The notes under the pieces were generated by a model that worked only from the letters and a program-made list of their open reading frames with translations, did no database searches and was not told the DNA's origin. A stretch of 64,000 bases of DNA from Lachnospiraceae bacterium UBA938. Lineage in GTDB: Bacteria; Bacillota; Clostridia; Lachnospirales; Lachnospiraceae. Of the stretch, positions 10,625 through 23,600 are shown piece after piece. The number at the start of each line of letters is the position of its first letter. The first letter of the stretch is position 1. The translations under genes and the position numbers were made by a program. The DNA is taken from the NCBI GenBank assembly GCA_002293475.1, contig DBDG01000020.1:33373-97372 (forward strand), in the 5' to 3' direction.

Positions 10625-11647
10625 ATGTCAGACGTAAAGAACGGAAACAAAAATTATCCCTTGCCGCTAAAAATTGCCGGTATTGGAAGGTATCTGCCCC
10701 AAAGGGTAGTACTAAGCAGCGATTTGGAAAAACAATATAATTTACCGCCGGGATGGTGTGAGGAAAAGCAGGGGATAAGGGAACGGAGGTGGATTGAGTC
10801 TGAAACTGCCGCCTTCATGGGGGCAGAAGCAGCCAAGGAAGCGGTCGCCGATGCCGGACTGACATTTTCCGATATTGATTTGATTATTAATGCATCAGGG
10901 ACACCGGATCAAATTGTGCCGGACGGCGGTCCAATTATTCAGCGGGAACTTGGTCTCGGGGAATCGGGGATTCCGGCAATAAGCGTAAATGCGTCTTGTC
11001 TTAGTTTCCTACTGGCAATTGATGTGAGTTCGGCTTACTTAAATTGGGGAAGGTACAAAAACATTCTCATCGTATCATCGGATATTTCTTCCTGTGCCTT
11101 GGATTTTTCCAAGGCGGAAAACTTCACCATGTTCGGCGATGCGGCGGCAGCAGCGGTCGTGACACTGCCATCGCAGGGCGAAAAGTCCTGCATCTATTCC
11201 ACACTTATCAGTACATATGGTTATGCGGCTGATTTCAGTGCCGTATTCGGCGGCGGCACACGTATGAATCCGACACGTAAGGATTCTAAGCCGGAAGATT
11301 ATTACCTTCACATGGATGGCGGCGAACTGATGAAAGTGGGATTCAAGCACTTGCCGGCTTTTGTAGAAAAGCTGTGGGATTCGTGCCGGGATTATTGCGT
11401 AATGGAAGATGTTAAAGTAGTTGTACCCCACCAGCCTAGCAGGGTGGTATTGGATTTCTTGAGTCTGATATACCCTGAGGAAAAAATTATCCGTACAATT
11501 GACCGCTTCGGTAATTGCGTAGCAGCATCGACACCGCTGGCTTTATATGAAACTATCAAAGCAAAACGATTGCTCCGCGGCGATCTTGCGGTAATGACAG
11601 GTTCCGGTTCCGGCATTACCTTTGCAGGAATGATTATGACATATTAA
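10625..11647 (+). CDS. stand-alone 3-oxoacyl-ACP synthase III (KASIII/FabH-like)
   Basis: 340-residue thiolase-fold enzyme of the KASIII type. The Cys-His-Asn triad is visible: C125 in VNASCLSF, H269 in VVVPHQPS and N297 in RFGNCVAAS. The start at 10625 is chosen because AAGGAG sits 7 bases upstream; a GTG at 10592 would add 11 very basic residues and lacks a site. Family members either condense an acyl-CoA with malonyl-ACP or, in several antibiotic clusters (CerJ, ChlB3 type), transfer acyl groups to another acceptor. It lies between two PKS genes in the same operon, so it may prime, acylate or modify the chain. It is shorter than HMG-CoA synthases (about 420 residues) and has Asn rather than the Glu of their triad, so I do not call it HCS. 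The exact role is unknown. Confidence 0.85.
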   Translation: MSDVKNGNKNYPLPLKIAGIGRYLPQRVVLSSDLEKQYNLPPGWCEEKQGIRERRWIESETAAFMGAEAAKEAVADAGLTFSDIDLIINASGTPDQIVPDGGPIIQRELGLGESGIPAISVNASCLSFLLAIDVSSAYLNWGRYKNILIVSSDISSCALDFSKAENFTMFGDAAAAAVVTLPSQGEKSCIYSTLISTYGYAADFSAVFGGGTRMNPTRKDSKPEDYYLHMDGGELMKVGFKHLPAFVEKLWDSCRDYCVMEDVKVVVPHQPSRVVLDFLSLIYPEEKIIRTIDRFGNCVAASTPLALYETIKAKRLLRGDLAVMTGSGSGITFAGMIMTY

Positions 11648-11667
11648 CTGATTTTGGAGGAAAACTT

Positions 11668-14600
11668 ATGTCCGGTGTTAGCAAAAAGAACGGGAATCTT
11701 GCCGATAATATCAAGGCTCCGGTAATCGGCCGAATTGCTGTTATCGGTATGGCAGGCCGATTTCCGGGGGCAGATGATATCCATGCATTTTGGAACAACC
11801 TTAGCGGCGGGATTAATTCTATCCAGGAGATACCTGAGAGCAGATGGGATACCAGTGTGTATTATTCACAGGATGCAGAGCAGCCTAATAAAAGCATAAG
11901 TAAATGGTGCGGCCTGGTGAATGATATCGACAGGTTTGATAATCATTTTTTTGATATCTCCCCCAGGGAAGCTAATAGCATGGATCCGCAACAGAGGCTG
12001 TTGCTTGAAGAAACCCTGCACTGTGTTGAAGATTCCGGTATCCCTTTAAGTATTTTGAGAAATAAAAGAACGTCGGTTTTTATCGGTGCTATGGCGGCTG
12101 ACTATTTACAAGAGGCGGCAAACCTCCACGGGACAATTGAGAATTATGCCGGAACGGGCAACTATGAATGCATTCTTGCCAACCGCATTTCTCATTACTT
12201 CGGGTTCAACGGCAAAAGCTACTCCGTCGATGCAGCCTGTGCCTCATCGCTGGTTGCCCTGCATGAAGCAAAAACCTCTTTGCTTAGCGGCGAGAGTGAT
12301 TTTGCGATTGTGGGAGGGGTAAGCCTTAACTTTTATCCGTGGAAATACATTACTTGGTCAAAATCGCGTATGCTCAGTCCCGATGGGCAATGTAAAACAT
12401 TTGACAAGGATGCCGACGGGTATGTGCCCGGAGATGGTGTCGGAGTTATCCTGTTACAGCGGCAAGAAGCGGCGGCCGCCTCTCAAAATAAGATATATGC
12501 ATTGATAAGCGGTTCGGCGATTAATCATTGCGGCAAGGCTTTGTCATTGACGACCCCAAGCGTTGAAGCTCAGAAGGATGTTATTTTGAGGGCATATAAA
12601 GATGCCGGAGTCAGTCCCGGGACGGTTACTTATGTCGAAGCACATGGGACGGGAACGTCATTGGGTGATCCCATTGAAATCGAGGCATTAACACAGGCAT
12701 TCAAGGAATATACGTCGGAACGCCAGTATTGCAAAATTGCTTCCGTAAAAAGTAACATAGGTCATCTGGAAGCCGCTGCCGGGATAGCTGGAGTGATAAA
12801 AGTCTTATTGATGATCAAGCATAGGAAAATCCCGAAGAGTTTAAATATCAATGTTCTTAATCCAATTATCAACTGGGCGGACTCCCCTTTTCAGGTAGCA
12901 GTCGAACACACACATTGGGAACCTAAGAATGCCGGATTGCCGCTTAGGGCCGGAATCAGTTCCTTCGGGATTGGCGGGATAAACTCCCATGTCGTTCTGG
13001 AGTCCTGTGATATGATAAAAAGTACTGGTCTTGAAAATAAAGATGAAAGCTGTATGTTTTTGCTTTCCGCAAAATCGGCCCATAGTCTTGAATATATGGC
13101 AGTAAGGTGGAAAGAGTTTGTAAATGAGAGCGGTTTTGCTGAAAATCAGTTGCCGGATATTTGCCGGACACTGGCCAACGTAAGCGGCAATTATCCCTAT
13201 CGTCTGGGGAAAATCCTGAAGGACAAGAAAGAATTAGCTGAGTTTCTGGACGGCATTTTTTCCAAATCTTTTAAGCATGAGAAGGATCAAATTGATTTAT
13301 TGATTGGAAATATTGAGTGGAAAGGTTTTGCTGATTTGGAAGAGCTTTACTGGAATGTAGAGCTTTTCAGAGATAAGACAGACGAAGTTCTAGCATCTTT
13401 GGAGGTTTCCAGTTACTTTAGTAAAGAGCTTTATTTTAATAAAATATGGGATTCTTCTTTGCAAGCCACAGGTATATTTATTGCCGCCTATTGCTTTGTG
13501 AATACCTTATTTGCCATGGGATTTAGGCCCCGTCTGGTATTGGGCGAAAAGATGGGTTTTCTGGTTGCAATGGTACTTTGCGGTGTGCTTGCGGCAGAAG
13601 ACGCGCTGAATATTATCAACAGACAAAAGAATATTGCCGAGATCCAATTCAGAAGGCCAACTATCCCCTTTTTTGATCATCTGAACTGCAAAACAGTTAT
13701 GCCGCTGGAATTCACAAAAACATATCTTGACGCGCTGTTAATGGATATGGATATAGACAAGGAAGAGTTAGGCAAGTATATAGACAAAGCTCGTCTTTTA
13801 TACAAAACCCAATTTAGTTTTAAAAAATATCTGAAGGAATGGGATGAGGTCTTAGCGGATAAAGGTATGACATCCCGACAATTATTGTTTGACGATGGAG
13901 TTTTGCGGCAAAAATCCGCCACAGAGGAAAGATTATTGCTGTTATTAGTTGTACTGAGTTCTTTTAAGCGTCTAAACCGCAAATGGAACCTGACAGAGGA
14001 TAAACTTCTGAAAGAAAAGCGGGTTAATGAGTTGGTTGACCTTGTCGTAGATGAGGTATTGGACAAGAGTGCGGCCGTACATCTGATATTGAAGGATAAG
14101 GTGGATTATACAAGTATTATAAAAGGTATGAATACAAAGCAATTAAAGATTAATCATCATGCCGCTTATCATTTGATCAAAGAACATAACAGGATATTGC
14201 CCAATGCCGTATTATGGTTTGAAAAAGCAATGGAGAATGAGCTTGCCGCTTATCGTACTGGTTCAAAGCTTTTGCAATTTGGCAGGACTGTCAATCTGGA
14301 AGGGACTAAAATGATACTGCCCGGCCTGATACCGGCAAGAGAATTAATCAGTCAGGCATTGTTTTATTTATGGCAAGAAGGGATTGATTTGTCATGGGAA
14401 AAATTATTTTCTGTGGATTCTTATCAAAAGGCAGACATACCAGGCTACGTATTTGAAAAGAAAAGTTTTTGGCTGCCCTCCCCCCATCATGTTACAGAAC
14501 AGCCCAATCAGCCGGTACGATCTTCGCGGGAAAACAAAAAAACTTTAACCATAGATGATCCTATTATCGGTGACCATGTTATTGGGGACGAACATATTAT

Positions 14601-17600
14601 TCCAGGTGCATATATGATAGAGCAGGGTTACAGATCTGCGGAAGAACTTCTGGGGTACCCGGTTAAGCGGATTGAAAACATCGTAATCCGCCGGCTTGGT
14701 ATCGTACACGGACATATTGACATAAAGACAGATATAGATGTAGAAACAGGACAGTTCATCTTTTATTCTGGTAACGAAAAGTTGTGCTCAGGAAAATGCT
14801 TAACCGGAAAGAGTGTTTATTCTTATAAAGGATTACCTGAGCTTGATAAGGACTTTGCGTTGGAGGATGTCAGCGGGTTATATTCAGATACCTTTAACCA
14901 GGCGGGATACCGCTATGGGAGAAGTCTTCAGCTGATAAAAGCTGGATATAGAAATGACGACTGCTGTATTTTAAAAGTAAGCCAGCCAAGCGGCCAGGTA
15001 AAAGGATTCAATGCTTTTATGCTGGATGGAGTATTTCAGTCTTCTCTGCTAGCCGCTTATTTAAAAGGAATAATTAACCAGTGGCATCAGCTTTATATGC
15101 CTTATATAATCAGAGAAATGACTCTTACAGGTGATTTTACGAACATGGTTTATGTGGTTATTCATACTAATGAGATTTGTAAGGTTGAAAATCAACTTGA
15201 TATTCAACTGGAGGTTTATGATGCCGCCGGCACGGGAGTCATGTATATGCGAGGCTTGTTTATGGGGATGGCGAGAAAAGAAGTAAAAGAAGAATTGAAT
15301 ACGTTCAAAGATTCAATCTTATTAAGCAGTCAGGTTTGGAAGGATCAAACCCTGCCGCGTGAAGACCATGCGGAAACGGGAGAGCTTGCCGTGGTTTTAA
15401 CCGGGCATCCGGGCACATTAGATTTCATGAAACCATTTTATCAAATATATAAAAGAGTAATTATTGTTAACAACGAGACGGAAGATTATCTTTCTTTTTT
15501 CAAAAGGCTGACCGCAAAGCGGGAAGCAAGAACTTTATCGGTATATTACTTATGGCTGTATGAGAACAGCAGCTACCTAGATATAGAAGCTGATGATTGC
15601 TTTTGTTCCTGTGAACAGTATTTAGAACCTTTTTTTTATTTTATCAAAGCATTATCAATGGAAAGCTACAGCTTTGAAGGTAAAGTCAGAGTTGTTGTAC
15701 CGGCAGTTGACTCTTTTAATATCGTGGGCAGTGACCGGGGAGAAGGTGTTTTTAACACTGCTGTCTGCGGATTTATCAAGTCTGTTATGAAGGAGAATCC
15801 TCAATTGGAGGTTATATTTGTTGATTTTGGGCGTCATCAGGCTGACATGATAATCAAAATAATCGATGAAAATCTTTTTAACAGCACGGATCATACTGTT
15901 GCATACCGGAGCAATAAGAGATTGGTCCAACGGATAGAGCCGATTTCGCTTTCCGCCATGGAAAGAACGCCCTTGCTTAGAGACAATGGTGTTTATCTAA
16001 TTACGGGAGGGCTCGGAGGCGTTGGGAGCACGATTATTGAAATGCTTGCAAAGGAGCGCCGCTATGATCTGATTGCTGTAGGGAGGGCTCCTTTGGATGC
16101 GGAAAAGCAAGCCAGACTGGATTATCTGAATTCAAACGGCGGCAGAGTCAGCTATTACCAAAAAGATGTAACAAAAAAGGAAGACGTAGAGAAACTCATT
16201 AATATTGTCAAAAAAGAACACCGGGTATTAAACGGTGTGATGCACCTCGGCGGAGTTCTGGAAGATAAACTGCTGATAAGAAAAGACTGGTTGTCCTTTA
16301 AAAAAACTTTAATACCTAAAGTAAAAGGGATTTTATTGTTGAATCACTTTACGCGCCATGAAAAGCTGGATTTTTTTGTTGGTTTTTCTTCAATTGTATC
16401 AGTCTTTGGAAATGTCGGTCAAGCAGATTATGCCGCCGCCAACAGCTTTCTGGATAATTTTATGTATTATAGAACAAAGGCAGGATATTCCGGCAAAAGT
16501 ATAAGTATTAACTGGCCGCTTTGGGCTGAGGTAGGGATGGGCCGGAATAAGTCTGCCATAAAGAATTTTCTGTCGCAGAAAATCTTTCCTGTTACATCTC
16601 AGGAGGGCATGGATACGTACAAGCAGATTTTGTCATATCCTCAGCTACCGGAACAAATAATCGTGCAAAAACAGATGAAAGCGGATGTAATGGAAAAAGA
16701 AGATCAAGTTTTAGCAGAGATAAACGGTAAAAAAGAAAGGTATGAGAAAAGCATGGAAGATTATATTATTAGTACGGTTTCTTCATATCTTGGTATGAAT
16801 CCGCAAGAAATGAGCAGGGAGGAATCATTCTTTTCCTTAGGTCTTGATTCTATCGTACTAGAGGAAATCATGGCGGAATTTGAGGAAAAATTTGAGAATT
16901 TACCTCCGACTTTGTTGTTTGACAATCCCAATTTGAAAAAGCTTCTTGATTATTTTGTGGATAGGGCATCAAATGGTCAGATAGACGTTACGTCGTTAGA
17001 ACACAAACAGTCTGTGCCGAAGCCATTTGGCGGAGCTGTGGAAAAGCATGCCGGAGGATATCAGATTGCGATAATTGGCATAAATGGAAAGCTGCCGAAA
17101 TCTCCGGACATTCACACATACTGGCAAAATATGATTGACGGTCGTGACTGCATAGAAGAGATTCCTATGGAGAGGTGGGACAACTCAAAATATTTCAGTG
17201 ATAAAATCCGGGAAAAAGGTACTACTTATGGCAAATGGGGCGGTTTTATCGATGATGTTGATAAATTTGATTCATTGTTTTTCAATATATCACCTAAAGA
17301 AGCGGAAGAAATGGATCCGCAACAAAGACTGCTTCTGGAATCGGTCTGGCAGACGATGGAAGATGCCGGTTATGGGAACAAGAAAAGTTATGAGGATAAG
17401 ATTATAGGTCATTATACAGGGGTTATGTGGAATGAGTATTCGTTCATCGCTTCACAGGAAGGATTTATGCAGAATCAATATGTTGGGCCGGGTTCATTAT
17501 ATTGGGCTATTGCAAACAGGGTTTCATATTTTATGGGATTTAAGGGACCTAGCATGACGATTGATACCGCTTGTTCATCATCGCTGACCGCAATCCATCT

Positions 17601-20600
17601 TGCGTGTCAGGGCATTTTAAATGGTGACTGTGAGATGGCCGTTGCCGGAGGCATTAATTTATCAATTCACCCGGCAAAATATATTTATCTAAGTCAGTCA
17701 GGTTTTTTATCCACAGATGGACGTTGCAGAAGCTTTGGGGCTGATGCGAGCGGCTATGTTCCTGGAGAAGGGGTATGCTCGATTCTGCTTAAACCCCTTA
17801 GACAGGCAGTCGAAGATAATGACCATATTTACGGTATAATCCGTGGCTCCGCAATTAATCATGGGGGAAACAGCGCCGGTTTTACGATACCTGATTCCGC
17901 AGCCCATACTGACTTGATTATGCAGGCATTAAAAAGAGCCGATGTCTCGGCAGAGGATATCAGCTATGTAGAATGTCAGGGAACCGGTACATCGTTAGGT
18001 GATCCAATAGAAATAAATGGGTTGGCTAATGCTTTCCGGCACGATACCAACAGGTTGCAATTCTGTCCGATCGGTTCGGTAAAATCCAATATTGGACATC
18101 TGGAAGCTGCGGGGGGAATTGCGGGCGTTATTAAGGTCCTGCTGGCGATAAAATATAAAAAGATACCCGGAAGTATTCATAGTGAAGTCAAAAACCCCAA
18201 TATTGATTTTAGCAAAACCCCCTTTTATGTTGTCGATAAAACGATGAACTGGTTCTTGCCCGATAATAAATTGAGGCTTGCCGGAATAAGTTCTTTCGGG
18301 GCAGGAGGGGCTAATGCCCATCTAATAGTCGAAGAATACCGGGAAAGCGACCAGACCGGGGACAAGTCAGATGAGAAAGAATCAGAACTCATCGTTCTTT
18401 CTGCTAAAAATAACGAACGACTTAAAGAATACTTAAAAAGTATTTATGCTCATTTAGCGCGGGAGTTTGCAGATTCGCCCCGCCTAAGAGATATAGCTTT
18501 TACCCTGCACACAGGAAGGAAACACTTTGAAGATCGCGTTGCAATTATTGCCGGCAGTAAAGAGGAACTTCTAAGAAAGCTTGAAAGCTTGATAAAAGGC
18601 GGAGCTGATATCGAGGACGTCTTGAAAGGAAATACAAAAGCCGTACTTAATAAATCAGTTAATATAGAAGCGAATCAAGAAGACAGAGTTTATGTAAACG
18701 GACTCCTGGAGGATATCCGATTACAGGAGCTTGCTTCTCTGTGGATAGAGGGAGTTGAGTTTGACTGGAGCCTGCTTTATAAAGACCGAGGATGCAAACG
18801 GGTTTCATTACCGGCTTATCCTTTTAAAAGAGTGAGATACTGGATAGAATCTAAGGGGGAATGTCCGGTACCATATCATCAAGATATCACATCACAAAAC
18901 GCAGCGGCGGAGTCTGTACAGAATTGGTTGATTCAGGAGGTTTCATCTCTGTTAAAGGTCACGGCTGATGATATAGATGTAAATGATGAAATCGGTGAAT
19001 ACGGGTTTGATTCTATGTCTTATACGGATTTTGCGGATAGAATCAATGATAAATATCTGACTGATCTCACACCGGCAGTTTTCTTTGAACAATCCAGCAT
19101 ACGGAATATTACGGCATATTTGTGCAGCGAGTATTCAGAAAAAATCAGCAGGTTTTATGAAACGGATCAAAGTAAAGTAACTTCTATAAATGAGATTAGG
19201 GCTGAAAAGATAAAGGCAACGGAAACCATCACCAAGAAAACGGAAAGCTGCCGTCAGAAAACAGCATCTAATGGGCAAAATCACCAAGATGAGGAGCCCA
19301 TAGCCATTATTGGAATGGGTTGCCGCTTCCCGCAATCGGAAGGACCGGATGAATATTGGAACAACCTGATTGCTCAGATGGATATGATTAGCGAGGTGCC
19401 TAAAGAAAGGTGGGACTGGCAAGCTTGTTATGGCGATTCCAATACGGAAACCGGCAAGACATATATTAAGTGGGGCGGCTTTTGTAAAGATATAGATTAT
19501 TTTGATGCTAAATTTTTCGGCATATCACTCCGTGAAGCGGAGTTGATGGATCCGCAGCAGCGGATATTTCTTGAGACTGTATGGGAAACAATAGAGAATG
19601 CAGGCTATAGTTCTTCAGAACTATGGGGGAGTGATACGGGAGTATTTGTCGGGGTAGCAACTTCTGACTATTTAGAAGTGCTGAGCAGAAATAAGGAAAT
19701 TGTTGAAGCACATACCTCGACAGGAATGTTTCATTCGGTTTTAGCCAACAGGGTATCATACTATTATAATTTTCATGGCCCAAGTGAGTCGATTGATACA
19801 GCTTGTTCAGGTTCTCTGGTAGCAGTCGGCCGTGCCCTTGAGGCACTGAGAAGCGGCAGATGTATGATGGCTATTGCCGGTGGTGTCAACGCATTATTAA
19901 CGCCTACGCTATTTGTTTCCTTCAATAAGGCGGGGATGCTGAGCGGGGAGGGCAGATGCCGGACTTTTGATGAGAAAGCCAATGGCTATGTCAGAGGAGA
20001 GGGCTGCGGGGCAGTGTTGTTAAAACCGATGAGCAAAGCAATAAAGGATAATGACCATATATACGGGATCATACGCGGCTGCAGCGTGAACCATGGGGGA
20101 CGGTCGAACTCATTAACCGCGCCGAATTCCAATGCCCAGGCAGATTTACTGATATCAGCATACAGTCAGGCTCGAATCAGTCCTGACCGGATAGGCTATA
20201 TTGAAACACATGGCACTGGAACGAGCCTGGGAGACCCTATTGAGATAAACAGCCTTAAAAAGGCCTTTGAAGCACTGCATCACGCTTCAAATTCTAGTGA
20301 CGCAGGGGAAAAACATTGCATACTGGGAGCTGTGAAGACAAATATCGGTCATCTTGAGGCAGCAGCCGGTATGGCAGGTCTGATAAAGGTGCTTCTTTGT
20401 CTGAAACACAAAAAGATACCGCCCAACCTTCATTTTAATAAATTAAATCCTTACATAAAGCTTGAAGGAAGCCCCTTTGTAATAGCCGAAAAGTGTTATG
20501 ACTGGGTTGCCCAAAAGGATGAGTCAGGTGTAGAATATCCGAGAATTGCCGGCATCAGTTCATTTGGGATAGGAGGCGTAAACGCCCATGTAGTGATTGA

Positions 20601-23600
20601 AGAATATCCCGCCGAAAGAAAACAGCCTTATAGGAAAGATCCGGTATATCTCTTTGTGTTTTCTGCTAAAAAAACGACTTCGCTGGAACGTTATATCGAA
20701 TCATTTTTGCGGTGGTTGGATTGTGAAGGGGATCAGTATTCAATCGGAGATATGGCATACACGCTGCTTATACGAAGAAACCACTTTAACGTGCGTTGGG
20801 CGTTCATTGTGTCCGATAAGGAAGAACTTACCCAAAAGCTTAGCAAAATCTTAAAAAAAGAGCTGCTGAATGAATTTCTGGCCGACAATGCTGAGAAGAA
20901 GGGATCGAAGGTCGACGAGCTGTATTTTGAATTTGGAAGCCAAATAATTGAAAAACTGCGGTCAGATGAATTTTATGCCGAAGATGATTTTAAGGAAAAA
21001 CTATTATTGTTGGGGGATCTGTTTGTCAAAGGATATGAGGCTGACTGGGGCAGGCTATACCAGAAGGAGCACTATAATCATATTCCTATGCCGTCCTATG
21101 TCTTTGAAAGAAAACGGTACTGGGCGGAGAAGCCGGAAGACAGCCTCTATAAATATCGAATTGCTGTAAATCCAAGAATCCTTCATCCGCTTATTGACAG
21201 CAATGAATCTACATTGGATCGGCAAAGGTTCGGCAAATCTTTGGTTGGAAGGGAATTTTACCTCAAGGAACATGTGATTGGCAAGGAAAGTGTTTTGCCT
21301 GCGGCTGTTTATCTGGAGATGGCAATAGCTGCCGGAAATTTATCCAATCCTGTCGCAAAAGTCAGGAAAATAATCAACACCGTATGGATTCATCCGGTTG
21401 TACTTGAAGACGCCTCAAAAGAAGTTAAAATAGATCTTTATCCCGGGCCGACCGGTGTGGACTATAAGGTGGTTTCAGTGACTGAAAATAGCAAGCTGCT
21501 GGTCCATTCACAAGGGAGCCTGATTTATGCATCTTCCGGAGCGGCCGCAGGAAGGCCAGAGGTTATCGACATTGAGGAAATTAAAAGGAGGTGTACAGAT
21601 TTAAAAAGCAGTGCCGACTGTTATCGCGGTTTCAGACTGATGCATTTGAATTATGGAGTGTCGTTCCAAACCATTCATGAATTGAAGAGTAATGAATATG
21701 AGGCAATTTCGCTGCTGAAACTATCCGTAGAAAATCAAAATGAATTTTCCGATTACCTGCTTTTTCCGACACTTATGGACGGGGCACTGCAAACGGCGGC
21801 GGAACTGATAAAAAATCATTCCGGTAATAAAACCTATCTGCCTTTTTCGATCAGAGAGGTGGAAATTATCGGAGCTCTTAAAGAAAGTTGTTACGCGTAT
21901 GCCAGATTTTCGGATCATGATGATATAGTTTATGCCAATGAAGTATATAAATTTGATATTGATATCGTAGATGAAATGGGAAATTTACTTATCCGAATGA
22001 AAGAAGCCACGCTCAAACATCAAGAATCTGTTTTAGAACCGGAAAAGTCAAGTCTTATGTATTACCAAAATGAGTGGGTATTGGCGGAACTGGATACAGA
22101 TCAAAATAAAAGCGGGCAGTTAAATGATATCATTATTTTTGATGTGGATGAAGCGATTTACACTAGACTTAAGGAAAAGACAGCCGGGCAAGTGAGCCGG
22201 ATCTTTCTGGTAAAACCGGGTACAGCTTGCCGTTGGACGGGTGATACGATTTATGAAGTCAAACCTGGTAATGAAGAAAGCTTTACGGAGTTAATCCGGC
22301 TATTTACTGAAAACGGGATCACCCCAAGCCATATGATTCATTTATGGTCAAAGGACAATGGTAGAGATATTAGTTTCCAACAAGAAGAGCTGCAGCAAAG
22401 TTTTTATTCACTCTTTTGGCTAACTAAAGCATTGATGAAAAAAAGGCTCCATACTAAGTTTCAGGTAATTTATGTTTACCCAATGGGGAGCGATGCTACC
22501 AACCCTGTTTATGGCGGCATATCAGGTTTTTTTAAAACATTGCCGCTTGAAAATGCTGATTTCAGCTGCAAGACCCTTGGTCTTTTGTCTCCAGATATCC
22601 AATCCCTGACAGAAAAAGTCTGGGTCGAAATAAATATGCAGCACTCTGGCTCATGTGACATATGCTATTTAAGAGGCAGACGTCATGTAAAGGTTACTAA
22701 GAAATTTAATGTAGCAGGCGACAAGGCTGAGATCCGTAAGCAGGGGGTCTATCTGATAACCGGAGGAAATGGCGGCCTAGGCTTGATTTTTGCCAGATTT
22801 CTATTGGAAAGTCACCAAGCAAAGATAGTGCTTGCAAGCCGCTCAAACCTGTCAGAAAGCAGGCGACAAGAGCTGGAGTCGCTGGATGGAGAAGTTTGGC
22901 ATGTAAAAAGTGATATATCCCAAAAAGAGGAGATAGCTTATTTGATTGAAAGCATTCACAACAGATTTGGACAGTTGAATGGAATCATCCATTGTGCAGG
23001 TGTTATAAATGATTCATACATTATAAATAAGCTTCCGGAAGAGCTGGAAAAGGTTATTTCTCCAAAGGTTTACGGCTTGTATTTACTTGACGAAGCGCTC
23101 AAGGATGAAAAACTTGACTTTTTTGTGCTATTTTCTTCCATCGTTTCACTCCTTGGTAACGCAGGTCAGGCCGATTATGCCTATGCTAACAGCTATATGG
23201 ATTGCTATGCTCATTACAGGGAAAACCTATGCAAAGAAGGTAAGCGGTACGGCAAGACATTGTCGATTAACTGGCCGCTCTGGAATGAAGGCGGAATGAG
23301 GGTGGATGAAGGGTCAAGGCAATTGCTGATGAAAACTATGGGTGTAAAACCTATCAATAGAAAAGCCGGACTGGAAGCTTTTGAACATGGACTTGCTTTG
23401 GGAGTAAGCCAGTTCCTTGTAGCGGAAAGTTATCGCGACGGCCTGTTGCAGCTGATCCCAAAACAGGAAGATAATACCGCCTTTCAAAGCTCTGATCACT
23501 ATGAATTATCGGCGGACAGTATAGCGGCGGCCTTCCAAAAATGGCTTGTCGGTGAAATATCATCTGTTTTAAAGGTAGAAGTGTCGGATATAAATATGGA

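Noticed and set aside
10625..11647. KASIII-like gene as the missing HMG-CoA synthase (PksG)
   Set aside because: Too short, with a Cys-His-Asn triad rather than Glu-Cys-His; sequence around the Cys is FabH-like.
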